Notes: generated by a model not told the origin, from the sequence alone. A DNA stretch of 64,000 bases from Neocallimastix lanati (nom. inval.) (GCA_016946835.1 JACVTC010000016.1:1737501-1801500); one strand, 5' to 3'. Shown: positions 30,546-43,680, counted from the stretch's first letter. Numbers and translations: made by a program.

Positions 30546-30690
30546 ATATAATACCAAATACCTTTTTCTATTTATTTTATTTACTCGAAACTAATATTTA
30601 ATATTTACCTTTTAATTTTTTTTTTCTTTTTTTTCTTTATTTTTTAAAGAATTATTTAAACCTTTACTTTAACATATTCTTTTTAATTCT

Positions 30691-31969
30691 AAATAATTCA
30701 AATTTAATAAAATTTTTTTTTTTTTTTTTTTTTTATATTGTTAAATCAATATTAATGTTTAATCCAATCATTATTAAAATTTATATAAAAATTATCCAAT
30801 ATAATTTGAGATGTGTAAATATTTTTTTTTTTATTATTAAGATTTATTACTTTTAAAAGTATTACTTTTAAATGTACATTTACATTTATAACTGTACAAT
30901 AATGTATAACTTTAATAATATTTTTATAAAATTTCTATTAAAATTAATTTTATGGATTATAATAATTAACTTGAATATTTATGATAAAGAGTTACTAGTA
31001 CTAAATTATATATTAATTTATTTTATATTAATTTATTGTAGCTTACATATATTTTATGTTAAAACAAAACTATAGTTATTCTATAATGAATAAATTAGTT
31101 TACCTGAAATGAAACACTGAACACTCCCCATAAAATGATCCTATTTTATTAAAATTTAAATTGCTAAAAATAGTAAATTAATATACATTTATTATAATTA
31201 AATAATTCTTAATTGTGAATTATAAAAAAAAACTATAATTAAAAAATAAAAAATCTTAATTTATTAATATATTAATAAGTTGTGGCTTATACATTATTTA
31301 TATTACATTTGAACCTCAATCATAGATATATTTTGTTTATTTATATAATATACTATTTGTACATTCATGATATTTTATATCAAAATGTGTTATAAAATAG
31401 TATATTAGTATATTTAATAATAATTATTAAAACTTAAATCTTCTGTCAATAATAATTTTTATAATATTATTAAATATTCACTATTATATTATAATTACTA
31501 TTACAATGTATTAAAAAATTAATTATATTATATTAAAATTAAATATATATAGTTGATTATCATTTGCTATATTATAATTTTATATTTAGTTTATTATTAA
31601 ACTATAATTTTTTTTTGTAAAATAAACCTAATAATAACGATCCTTCGAATAATTATTAAACTGAGGTTAACTTGGTTAATTCTAGGATAAAAAATATTAA
31701 TATTAATAAAAATAATATAATTATACTAAGTAATAGTAAGAACACATAAAAGTCCCCCATATCAAATGTTATAATGAATACATTTGTTACATCTATACTG
31801 AATATATAAAATATTTAAAAGGATTGTTAATATAAATTTAAACAACATAAAATAAATGTATAATCTAAATTTACATAAAACAAAAATATAAAAGTACTTC
31901 GATTAATTACTCAATAAGTAAATATTTAAAATAATATGAATGAATAAGTATATAGTAGTTATCACTCCC
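30691..31969. other. Gene-free AT-rich intergenic region
   Basis: T-runs and scattered short frames only. No splice chain or family resemblance. Upstream exons of the snoRNA host could lie here but I cannot place them. Confidence 0.5.
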
Positions 31970-32028
31970 TCAAATAAGATTTTTATATAAAAATATTATT
32001 CTCAAGTTTTGTATTTTTGTATCATTTG

Positions 32029-32051
32029 AATTTATACTATTAATATAACGT
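32029..32051. repeat. Left copy of a 23-bp direct repeat flanking the LINE cluster
   Basis: An exact 23-bp match (AATTTATACTATTAATATAA plus CGT) is present at 36651-36673, on the far side of the composite LINE region. It could be the target-site duplication of the older insertion. Confidence 0.6.
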
Positions 32052-32280
32052 GGAGGGTTGATTATCTTTGCCACAACAGGGGCAAGTCTTGGGATAATCT
32101 TCTGAAACTCTACCCATTCTAATAGCAATAGTAGTATTGTATTTATAACCACAGCGTAAATGTATAATCCACGAATAACCTAAGTTGAATTGGAGATATT
32201 TTAAGTATTTATATTTTTTGTACAAAATCTAAATTCTTTAGTCCAATTATCATAGCAAACTTCAAAAAGAGATCATCTAG
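32040..32280 (-). mobile_element. Old LINE relic, rearranged C-terminal pieces
   Basis: The frame at 32040-32225 (LKYLQFNLGYSWIIHLRCGY ... TCPCCGKDNQ) is a diverged version of the LINE ORF2 tail (YQLGFFWISRIRCGF ... CCPCCGVSVP). The 32226-32280 piece matches the LPFLDDLFLKFA segment, which in the intact element lies after CPCCG, not before it. The relic is therefore rearranged or consists of two fragments. The younger LINE is inserted directly beside it. Confidence 0.7.
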
Positions 32281-32287
32281 AAATGGT

Positions 32288-32290
<3 letters not shown>

Positions 32291-32334
<44 letters not shown>

Positions 32335-35300
32335 CTTAGAGAATAACTTTATTTAATTTATAATAATAATAAAATTACATGATTTTAAAGAAATAAAAAA
32401 ATAATAAAATACATGAAATAAAATATTATATATTATAAAATTATAAAAGTGCGTTAGAAGCAATAGCCTCTAACTTTTCCCATTCCTCGATAATAACACC
32501 ACGTCCATTATTGTGAGTAATAATTTCAGTATTAGTGTTATCAATCGAATCTGTATCTGGAGGTGAAAATCCATGCCTTATCATTTCGACGTCGACGCTC
32601 TTGGTAACGGTAGATTCAACGGAATACCATTTCATCATCAAACTAAAAGATCGACAAATTAATGGTATTACGTTTGTTAGAAACTCCGCAATCCCCACAA
32701 AATACGGAACAGTTGACGAAGTTGAACTTTGTTTAAAAATATTGTCAACTAATTGTCTTTGTTCCCCATCATTAACTTTAATTTTTGAATATATTGAACG
32801 CCCACCAAGAAGTGCACTCAATATATAATAATAAATATTATTATCATAATCCTTTTCTGAATCAAAAGAAACATCCAAGGATTTTTGTTCAATTATCAAT
32901 GCAAACTTCAAAAAGAGATCATCTAGAAAAGGTAAAGATTTATTTCTGTAATTTTCCAATTCTTTACAGGCAAAGATCCAATGAAAAAAGCTAGGTACAC
33001 TAACACCACAACATGGGCAACATTTAGGGCAATCTTCTGAGACGATTTTTCTTTTAATGGAAATACTAATGTCAAATTTAAAACCACACCTAATTCGAGA
33101 AATCCAAAAGAATCCTAATTGATACTTAGGATATTGAAATGTTAAGTTTCTGATTTCTGAAATAAATCCAAAATCATTCTCCTTGTAAATAATTGCTTTT
33201 TTAGCTTTTGAGGGTTTGAAGACATCTCTTTCCCAATAAAACTTTTTTATTTCACTTGTTTTTTTACCTTTTAATTTCCTATCCAAAGTCCTTGATTCTT
33301 TAGTCCATGAATAATGTGACATAGTAGGAATATTATTAGTGAGATGATTAATAATACATGATGAGTTTTTCCATTTTCTAAAGCAACGTAATTGAGATAT
33401 AGCACAGACAGCTGAAAGAGGAGGTATTCTCAATTCACGAGTAATATTATAGAGACTAACAGAAGAATTGCGAGATTTAAATCCGTAACTCCAATAAAGT
33501 CCTCTATTAATAATTTTTTGAGCTTTAGAACATCTGCTCTTATTTGAACCAAAGAGAGGAGCATAATATATAACAAGACTAAGAATAAACGAAATTAAAA
33601 CATATTTCTTCAATGGGAGAGGAACAGATTTATTAATAAGAAATCGAAAGTACAAATTTAACTTGACATTTAAATTACTGTTTAATTTGGATTGTATAGG
33701 TTTCAGTGATAAAGATTCATCAAAAGGAATACCAAGATAGGTATAGTTGTCAGTTTTAGGTAATTTTTTACTACCAATAAAGAAAGATGGATCTTCATAA
33801 TTTATCGGTTTAACAAAGTTAATCGGTTTTACAACAAGAGTAGCACACTTATTAATTCCAAAAGTCATTTCATTTTTAATAGCCCATTCATGAACTTTAT
33901 TCAAAATTTTCTTAAGAGCTTGTTTAGATGGAGCAACTAAAACAATATCATCCGCAAAAAGTCCACCACAACAATATTGAGAATCTAAATATACACCATA
34001 CTTATCACAATTATCCAGTATATCATTAATGAACAAATTGAATAAAATAGGAGATAGAGGGCATCCTTGTCTAACACCACGATTAATCGAAAATTCTTCT
34101 GAGAGATTACCATTAAAAAAAGCACGAGCTTTAGAGGATAGATAAAGATTCTTTAAAAACAGATGACATTTATCTCTAATTCCTAAGTTATATAATTTGG
34201 TCAAAATATTAAAGATAGGAACTGAATCATAGGCTTTTTTAAGATCGAGAAAAGCAAGATAAGTAAAATTTCCTTTAAATTTTCTTCTTTGACATATCTC
34301 TCTAATTGAAATATACAAACTTATGCATTCTTCTTTATTTCTAAATCCAAATTGTTCAGGTCTAACAAAATTATGTTCAAGGGCATATTTAGCAATTCTA
34401 TTAGTAACAATCTTTGAAATAATTTTTAAGCCAACATTAATAAGAGAAATACCACGATAATTATTACAATCCGAAAGATCTCCTTTTTTTGGAATTGATA
34501 TTATAGAAGCCGAATTCCACTCTTCAGGGAAATCACCATCCCAGATTTTGTTAAATAATGAAAGTAAACATTTAGCACACTTAGAATAGTGATCATCTGA
34601 AGAATCATCTTGATTATCGGATAAATCAGATTTACTAAAGAAGGCTTTAAAAAATTCAATCGGAATACCATCGGGTCCAGGAGCTTTATTATTTTTCATT
34701 TCAAGCACAGTGTTTTGAATTTCTTCCATAGTAATAGAATCATTAATATCCCAAGTAAGATTATTATTAGGATTAGTTCCAAATAAACTTACCCAGTATT
34801 CATTATCCAAACTGTGTTGAGTAACATCAGAAGCTAGTTCACTGTAATGTTCAGCAAATCGATTTAATTGATCCGAATGAGAAAATAAAAAGTTACCCTG
34901 CTTGTCCTTTAAAACACTTGACGAAATAGAATTAGAGTACATAGGCCGAGATAGCTTCTTTAATTTTAACCAAGCACTCCTAGCATTTTTATTACTAAAA
35001 TCATTACATGCAGATTCTATTGACTGATGAAATTGTTTTGATTTAATAGAAAACTTAATTGACCTGACTTTACCACATATATTTTTATACTCACGAAGCA
35101 AATTTAAAAATTCATCAAGGTTTTCAAGATTAGAACCTAAAGAAAAATTTTTGATTTCATTAAATGCAACATGCTTTTCATGAGAAAGTTTCTTGATATA
35201 ATAAGGGCAGTGGAAAGCTGATCCTTTAAGATCACAAGGAACTCTAGCATGAACTTTATCACCAACTTTATTAGCTGTTTCTATAAATTTATTGACCATT

Positions 35301-36161
35301 TCATTAGAACTTAATTCTTTATTATCATCAAATTCATTAAGAAGAATTGAGAAGTAGTTACTTGAGAATATTTCATTATGCTTTTCATTACACATGCGTT
35401 GGGACCACTTGAATCTTCTAGAAGGAGTAGGAGCACGAAAACCTTCTGAGTCATCTTTCTTACAGGAAAGGATAAGAGGGAAGTGGTCAGATATATCATT
35501 GAATGTACTACAAACAGATACCTTATTAATGTATTCCTTCATTTTACAATTAAATAAGACATGATCAATACAAGACGATCTACCATCCCGAGCCCATGTG
35601 AAATCGAGACCTAATAAGTATTTAGTGAACCACTGATAAGATGATTTATTAAGTAAACTATCTAATTGGGATTTAGACATATTAAAGTCACCTACAAGAA
35701 TAGAAGGTGTATTAGTATGTTTCTTTATCCAATTAGTAATTTCTGAAAAGGCATTCTTTCTTTCTTCCTTATGAGTGACCGTAGGAACATAAATATTACC
35801 AATAGTGCATTTAATTCCCCAAAAAGAAGTAATGTTGACAGAAATGATATACTTATATTCAAAGGGATCAGGAGAAAATGAACATGAACGATGTACACTT
35901 ATACTAAGACCTCTCATACCGGGTATATTTGGATCAGCTTTACGTAAAATTGTATTATAGTGACAAAGAAATGGGTAATTATTTGAATGTACATTAAGGT
36001 ATTGGCTATTACCGACCTCTTGCAAGCAAATACAGATGGATTTAAAAATTTCATTAAAGTATCAATACCATCACGTTTTTCATCATTCCATCCATTAATA
36101 TTCCAACTGACACAAAGATTAAAGAACTGAGTAGACGGTGAATAAATATTACTATAAAGAA
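32291..36161 (-). mobile_element. APE-type non-LTR retrotransposon (LINE), near-complete ORF2, poly-A tail
   Basis: On the minus strand the element reads from an endonuclease-reverse transcriptase ORF into a short 3' UTR with AATAAA, then AGTCT and about 41 A residues (32291-32331). A 10-bp sequence, AAATGGTAAA, directly borders both ends (32281-32290 and 36162-36171) and is a plausible target-site duplication. On that reading the insertion is 3871 bp, truncated just upstream of ORF2, and sits inside older LINE debris carrying the inter-ORF segment. Confidence 0.8.
32441..36161 (-). pseudogene. LINE ORF2 (endonuclease-reverse transcriptase) with one frameshift
   Basis: The long frame from ~36025 to 32441 (1194 residues) is uninterrupted. 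Domains in order: APE endonuclease (ICLQEVG with the catalytic Glu, VGDFNMSKSQLD, CIDHVLF, ISDHFPLI), linker, reverse transcriptase (NNKAPGPDGIPIEFFKA, FLDLKKAYDSV, RGVRQGCPLSPILFNLFIND, GGLFADDIVL, YTYLGIPF) and a C-terminal Cys/His cluster (CPKCCPCCG ... HWIFACKELE). The very start of the endonuclease, LCVSWNINGWNDEKRDGI, is in another frame at about 36050-36120. A single-base shift between the SWNING and LQE motifs therefore breaks the gene. The break could be a copy-specific defect, a sequencing slip, or less likely a programmed shift. Confidence 0.88.
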
Positions 36162-36171
36162 AAATGGTAAA

Positions 36172-36941
36172 TAAATTCAGAAAAAAGTTCATATGTAACA
36201 AACCTCAATTTCAGATTATTATTCATGAAGAATTTCAATATCCATAAAATATTTCTTTTGATAAAATAATAATCGAAAAAAATATATATATATAAACATT
36301 ATAACTAAAATTAAAATTATACGAAAAAAAATTTTTTGATATATATATATTATTTTTTTTTTTATTATATTTTATTATATTTTATTATATTTTATTATAT
36401 TTTATATTTTTAATAAATTTATAATTAAAAATTTGTTAATGGCAAATGATCAATTACAAATTATAATAGTAAAAACGTTTTAAATAAATATATTTTAATA
36501 ATTATTTAAAATTATGTTTAAAAAAAAAAAAAAAAATAGATTGTATAATAAAAGTACATATTATTAACTTTTATTATATCCAAAATAAAACAATTATTAT
36601 TATTTAATTATTTTATTATTAATAATATTATTATTATATAAACATTCTAAAATTTATACTATTAATATAACGTTTAAAGATAAAAAAATTTTTTTTTTAA
36701 TATTTATAATTATATAGATATTGATTAATAATTTTATATATGTGTGCATAAAACTAAATTTTGTACTTTTTTTGTTTTTTTCTATATTTTTTTATGCTTA
36801 AATATAATTATATAAACATTTGATAATATCCCTAAATTATTTTGGGTAAGCTAATTTTTTTTTTTTAATATTTTTGTTTTTTAAAAAGAAAAACAATAGA
36901 TTAAAATTATATTTATTAATATTATTCTTTTAATTATTTTC
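36172..36941. other. Older LINE inter-ORF remnant and AT-rich flank
   Basis: The first ~45 bases (minus strand GAGGTTTGTTACATATGAAC) match the inter-ORF segment of the fragments at 19.88 and 61.06 kb. Beyond that is AT-rich sequence with a (TTTTATTATA)-like run at 36361-36405 and the right copy of the 23-bp direct repeat at 36651-36673. No gene seen. Confidence 0.55.
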
Positions 36942-38714
36942 TTATAATCTATTTTCAAGGATGGCCTTAGAAACCTTTGTTGGACCGAAGAAGTGTTCAT
37001 CATCCTTATTTGGATAATCTAAAGTGTAATGTAAACCACGAGATTCCTTTCTACGAAGAGCACTTTCAACGATAAGGTAAGCAACATCAGCAATGTTTCT
37101 TAATTCAAGAATATCTGGAGTAACCTTGTATTGCCAGTAGTATTCTTGAATTTCACTACGTAATAATTCTAATCTTCTCTTGGCACGTTGAAGTCTCTTA
37201 TTAGTTCTAACAATTCCAACGTAATTCCACATGAATCTTCTGATTTCTTCCCAGTTGTGGTAAACTAAAACAATTTCATCGTTAGTAACAGCCATACCTG
37301 GATCCCAAGATGGAGCTGGAAGAGAAGTTGGTGGTTCCTTAACAAGTTCCTTAGCTAAATCGGATGCACGATGACCGTAGACAAGACCTTCTAAAAGTGA
37401 ATTGGAAGCTAAACGGTTAGCTCCATGTAAACCAGTGTAAGAACATTCACCAATAGCTAAAAGATGTGGAATAGTGGTTTGACCATGGGTATCAACAACA
37501 ATACCACCACACATGTAGTGAGCAGCTGGAACGACTGGAATTGGTTCCTTAGTCATATCAATATTGAATTCAAGACATTTGTGATAAATAGTTGGGAATC
37601 TTTCAAGAATGGTTTCAGCTGGTAAGTGAGTCATATCTAAGAAGACACATGGATCACCAGTACGCTTCATTTCAGCATCAATAGCTCTAGCAACAACATC
37701 ACGTGGAGCTAAAGCACCCATTGGGTGATACTTTTCCATGAAAGTTTTACCATTCTTTAATTTTAATTGACCACCTTCACCACGTAAAGCTTCACTAATT
37801 AAGAAACTCTTAGCCTTTGGATGGTATAAACAGGTTGGGTGGAATTGATAGAATTCCATGTTAGCAATTTCAGCACCAGCACGGTAGGCCATAGCAACAC
37901 CATCACCAGTGGCTACATCTGGGTTAGAGGTATATAAGTAAGTCTTACCAGCACCACCAGTAGCTAAAGTAACAACATTAGCTAAGAAAGTATCAATCTC
38001 ACCATTTTCTCTTAAAACATAAGCACCAATACAACGGTTAGAAGAAGAGTGACCAATCTTCTTTTCAGTAATAAGATCAACAGCCATACTGTTACTGAAG
38101 AAAGTAATATTCTTTTCATTTTGACAAGTAGCAAGTAAAGTTCTTTGAACTTCAGCACCTGTAGCATCAGCAGCGTGAGCAACACGGTAAGTAGAGTGAC
38201 CACCTTCTCTAGTTAAATCTAATTTATCATCATTATCCTTTTTAAAAAAATAAAGATAATAATAAAATAATGGAAAAAAAAAATTTTTTTTAAATATTAA
38301 TATATTATTATTATAATAAATTATCAATAATTTAATTCATAAACTTTAAAAAAAAATTTTTTTTATAAAAAAAAATAATATAAAATATGTTATTTTTATT
38401 ACCTTTTTGTGAGTAAAGTGGGCACCAAAGGAAATAAGTTCCTTAATATAACCTGGACCTTCAGTAACACAAAGTTTGACAGCTTCTTCATCATTAATGA
38501 AACAACCAGCAGTCATAGTATCCTTAATGTGAGCTTCAAAAGAATCATTATCAGAAAGTACAGCAGCAATACCACCCTGAGCATAGTTAGTGGCACCTTC
38601 AGTTAAGATACTCTTAGTTAAAACAGCAACAGTACCAACCTTTGAGCAGTTAAGAGCAAAAACAAGACCAGCAACACCACCACCAATAACTAAGAAATCG
38701 TATTTACGTTCCAT
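36942..38714 (-). CDS. nadB: L-aspartate oxidase, bacterial type
   Basis: Two exons: 38403-38714 and 36942-38237, giving 535 residues with phase-0 splicing. The protein follows bacterial NadB along its whole length: N-terminal FAD-binding [27 protein letters not shown] ... [91 protein letters not shown] and a C-terminal helical domain ending [14 protein letters not shown]. It oxidises L-aspartate to iminoaspartate, with fumarate able to replace O2 as acceptor, feeding quinolinate and NAD synthesis. Most fungi use the oxygen-requiring kynurenine route, so this gene is probably a bacterial acquisition suited to anaerobic life. It has gained an intron. Its codons are noticeably less AT-rich than the surroundings. 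The C-terminal NRL is not a clear peroxisomal signal, so location is probably cytosolic. Confidence 0.95.
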
Positions 38715-41700
38715 TATGTACTTATATATATATTATTAAAGAAAATTTGTACAAAAACTATATTATAAAAAATTTTAAATTAGTTTAATAAAAAACATAC
38801 ATATATTTAATTTTCATTTATATATAATAATATATAATGTATATTTTTTTATCATTTTTCATTTTATTACGAAAGTAATAAAAATATATAATAAATACTA
38901 TTTATATATATATATATATATATTTTATTTTTCAATATTTTCAACTATTATATTTTTATCTTAATATAATATTTAATAAATTTTTTAAATTTCCCCTTTT
39001 TTTTGATTCTTTATCTATTACTTTTATTATTATAATTATATAACAACATTTTTTATAAACTCCTTTAGGCACTACTTTTTTAAAACATAACTTTATTTAA
39101 ATTTAAACTAATAGCATTATCTATTATTTTTTCTCTAATACTCTAGTTCATAATTTTAATTATTATAATTTATCATGTAACATTCATGTTACTTATATAT
39201 CTTCTTGAAATTAAAAAACAAAAAGTTTTCCACTTAATTTACTAAATAATATTATATATTCAACACTTACAATTTTAATAAAGAAAATGAATGCTAATAT
39301 AATATAAAATATATTATTTGGTATAAAGAACGTTTTTCTTTTGGTATTTTAAATATAACTAAATATTATTATCTATGAAAATATTGATTTATTGTTATTT
39401 TTAAAAATATTGAAAAGTTAATAAATCAATATAATTTTCCAAAACGTAAAATACATAAATACAATAAAACTATATATATTACTTATATTTTTATATTACT
39501 TTTTTTTTATATTACTACTTTTTAAAAGTGTAAAGCTAATATTGAATAAAAAAAAAGAAAAATTAAAAAAAAAAAGGAAAAAAATTTTTTTTATATATGT
39601 TTTCATTATTTATTAATTAATATTAAAATAAATAATAATAATTAGTAAATAATAATTTAATAACCAGTAAATAATAAATAATAATAAATATAATATGAAT
39701 AATAATTAATTTTATTATTAATCCTTTAACATCAAATAATCATTAACATCTAATATTTCTTTAAAATATTTATTATTTACGATATTTATTTTATTTATTA
39801 TAAATATATCCTTAATACTATATATATAAATATTTTAAATATATTAATATATATAAATACTTTTAAAATAAATATTATTTATAGTATTCTATAATTATAA
39901 TTCTATAATTCTATAAATATAAAAATTACATATATTATTTATATTGTTTATATATACATAATATATACATTTATTTTTTTTTATTTTTATTATTAAATAA
40001 AGGATTTTTTTTATCATTATTAAACTGATCATAATTATATAAAACATGTTCTATTTTATATACATAAAATATTAATTTATATATTGTTATATATATTGTT
40101 CAATTTATTTAAATGTATTATTTCAATATAAAATGAATTAACTCGAAATATTACATTGATCATTAAAATAAATTTATAATATTGATTTCTTATTCTTTAA
40201 CCAATTTTTATATTTTTTAAAAAATATCTTGGTAAAAGTCACATGGACACAAGTGATTATACCTCTGTGATTGGGAAATAAACTATAAAAATCTCAAATT
40301 GATTTTAGATTAAAGCATAAAAAAAAATAATTTTGTATACAAAAAAAGCAAGATGTATCTGTCTGTGTTAAAATAGAAAAATATAATTAAACAATATATG
40401 TCACTTTAAGATCGAAAAATATAATATACAGATTATCTATTAATTTATTTAAATATTAATTAAATCAGTAAATACATAAACTATAGTATTTCATCTTTTT
40501 TTTTTCTTTTTTTTAAATAAAAGTATAATAAATATAGTTAATTATCGAAATAGAGAATATTTGCTTAATAAAAATTAGTACTTTTCCTTTCTTTCTTTTT
40601 TTTTTTTTTTTTTTTTTTTTTTGATGTTAATAATATAAAAAAATACAAAGGCTGAATTTTCTTAATTCTGTTTTTTTTTTTTTTTTTTTTTTTTATTTAT
40701 TTATTTATTTATTTTACACAATTGTATAATTTACGGAACAAGATATAATCAAAAGATATATTTTTTCATTTATTGGATATTTACTTATGATTATTATTAA
40801 GATTCTCATCTTTATTATTCTTATTATTATATTATTATTAGTATTAAAATAATTAACTTATTTTAATTTCCTATTATATATTATTAATAAGGTTATAAAA
40901 TATTAAATAACCGATTAAAACATAAGAAAATAAAATAAAATAAAAATAATAAGAAATAAAAATTAAGTGCAAAAATATAAATAAAGCATTATGAAATTGG
41001 ATTTGGTATAATATATATAAAGCTTTTAATTTTTAAAGCTTTACACTTTCCAAGATTAATGTTTTGATTCATATCTAATTAATTTTTTTTTTTTTTTATT
41101 TAAATAATGATTTTTATAATTAACAAATTCAAATTCAAATTCGAATAATAAAAAATAAAATAAAAAAATAAATAATTTTTTAATAATACATAAAAAATAT
41201 ATAAAATATATTCCACATAAATGTTGTTACCATATATTTTTAATACATAATAAATATATTTTACTATTTATAATCTATTATGAAAAATTAATATTTATTA
41301 TATTATTTATAATCTATAATGAAAATTTAATATTTATAGTTTTTATAGTATCTGAATTGTTTATATCTTTTTCTTTTTATATAATATAATTACTTTATTC
41401 TTGAAATTTATTAATAACATAATATTTATATGACTTATATATATTAATATTTTATTATTTGATATATTATTATATATGAATATTTAATATATATATATAA
41501 TATATTTAAATAATATAAAATTATTTAAATTGTTTTAATTTATTATTATTATTTTTTAATTTATCCTTAATTAGTATTAACTATTTTTTTTTTTACTCGT
41601 ATTAAATAATATAAACTATATTTTATAAAATAATAAAAATTCAAATTATTATAATTCATTATATTATTTATAAAATGATTGAACGAATATCTAATATATT

Positions 41701-42200
41701 ATTTAATATATCTGAAAAAAATATAATTATTTACCAAAAGTAGAATGAAGGCTAGGTAAGAGTTATTGTAAGAAGATTTGACCCTATTTATATTTAGTTT
41801 AAGTCATAAGATATAATACTATATACAAAAAAATAAAAAAAAAAGAAAAAGGAAAAAAGATATGAGATTATTAATTATATATCAAGAAGCAATTATAAAA
41901 AGAAGTAAATAAAAAAATAATCAATAAAAATTACATAGTAAATAATCATATTTTAAAAAGTAATTAATAAATAAAATTATATATATATATTATAATTATT
42001 TAAATATAATAAATATTAATAATATAAATAAATTAACAAATAAATAAATAAATAAATGTTTAATATATTTAAATAATAAAAAATTTTTATAATGGATAAT
42101 ACATCAATTTGTATTAGAGAAAATAATTTGAATGGCAATTTATAAATATAATTGCCTTCAATTAATAAATACAATATTTCATACAGTTGTTTCCAATTAA
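38715..42200. other. Gene-free AT-rich intergenic region
   Basis: Long AT-rich stretch with T-runs near 40598-40622 and 40671-40695 and short repeats. No gene, splice chain or RNA gene that I can support. The first part should contain the nadB promoter. Confidence 0.5.
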
Positions 42201-42221
42201 ATAATTAACAATAAAAATACA

Positions 42222-42788
42222 AATAATAATAATAAAAATAATAATTATTATTATTTATTAAAGTAATATTTATTATTAATAATTCTATAATTCTGTAATA
42301 TTTTTTACCTATGAACATATAATTTATTATTAACACCACACAAAAGAATGATTCTATCATTAAATAATAATAATAAAAATAATAATTATTATTATTTATT
42401 TAAGTAATATTTATTATTAATAATTCTATCATTCTGTAATATTTTTTACCTATGAACATATAATTTATTATTAACACCACACAAAAGAATGATTCTATCA
42501 TTAAATAATAATAATAAAAATAATAATTATTATTATTTATTTAAGTAATATTTATTATTAATAATTCTATCATTCTGTAATATTTTTTACCTATGAACAT
42601 ATAAATTATTATTAACACCACACAAAAGAATGATTCTATCATTAAATAATAATAATAAAAATAATAATTATTATTATTTATTTAAGTAATATTTATTATT
42701 AATAATTCTATCATTCTGTAATATTTTTTACCTATGAACATATAAATTATTATTAACACCACACAAAAGAATGATTCTATCATTAAAT
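42222..42788. repeat. Minisatellite, four copies of a 141-bp unit
   Basis: The marker TAACACCACACAAAAGAATG recurs at about 42331, 42472, 42613 and 42754, a period of exactly 141 bp with only a few substitutions between copies. Each unit contains an AT hairpin (AATAATAATAAAAATAATAA then TTATTATTATT) and two CTATCATT words. No coding sense. Confidence 0.9.
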
Positions 42789-42989
42789 CTTTATTATATC
42801 ATATTAAAATGTATTTATGAGTTATTATATATAAAAAATTATAAATCTAAATTTTTAATAACTGTATTATAAATTCGATTAAATTAAATTATAGTAAATA
42901 GTAATAAATATGAATATTAAATCCAGCAAATAGTTATGTTTAATCAAAAATTATATAAATCTTAAAAATGAAATTATGAATAATTATGT

Positions 42990-42996
42990 CACTAAT

Positions 42997-43047
<51 letters not shown>

Positions 43048-43056
43048 CTTATTTAT
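42990..43056. repeat. (TTTA)n microsatellite
   Basis: TTTA array with one TTAC interruption near its right end. A similar, less regular array lies at 43872-43950. Confidence 0.85.
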
Positions 43057-43439
43057 TTATATACATATAATACATATTATAAATAAATAAATTATAAAAA
43101 TTTTTATATAATTTATATAAATATTATAAAATTAATTTTTATAATTAAGAATCAAAAATAAAAAATAAAATCAAACATAATAATAAAAAAAAAAAGTTTT
43201 TAATATACACTATCTATAATTAATCTAAATATTCGAATTTACTTTTGAATATTTAATTATTAATGAAAAGAATTTTTAAAAATAAAAAAAAAAAAAAATC
43301 ATATTCATGTAATACTTTTTTTAGTTTCCTTTAATTTGTATTTTTTGAAATTCCATATTTCAATTATAAATTCAATAATAATTATTAACTAATTATCCTA
43401 TAAATCTATTATTCAAATTGAACCTTTGATGTTATAATA

Positions 43440-43680
43440 TGTTAAAATAATATTGGTAATATATGGTAATATATGACTTTTATATGGTATTAAATAATTA
43501 TATTGTAGATAAATATAGTATTATCATGGTTATATTTAATTATATTAAAAATCAGTATAATATTAATATGGCTATATTTAATTATATTGTAAATAAATAT
43601 AATATTAATATGGTTATATTTAATTATAATATATAAATATTTAATACTAAGATGGCTATTATTAATGATATTATAGAGAA
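43440..43680. repeat. Degenerate ~41-bp tandem repeat
   Basis: The word GG(T/C)TATATTTAATTATATT recurs near 43529, 43570 and 43612, with a weaker copy near 43653, a spacing of 41-42 bp. Units are clearly related but eroded. Confidence 0.55.

Larger units (their letters stand above)
29830..30690 (-). ncRNA. Candidate non-coding snoRNA host transcript (spliced)
   Basis: On the minus strand, donor-like GGTAAAT sites occur at about 30608, 30326 and 30043. Each lies 50-65 nt upstream of one copy of the repeated ~80-nt element, and each copy is followed by candidate acceptors (AACAATAG near 30409, AAATAG near 30140). A further GGTAAAT lies at 29831. The inferred exons (about 30327-30408 and 30044-30139) are stop-rich and not conserved, so the host is probably non-coding. 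Transcript ends are unknown. Confidence 0.5.
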
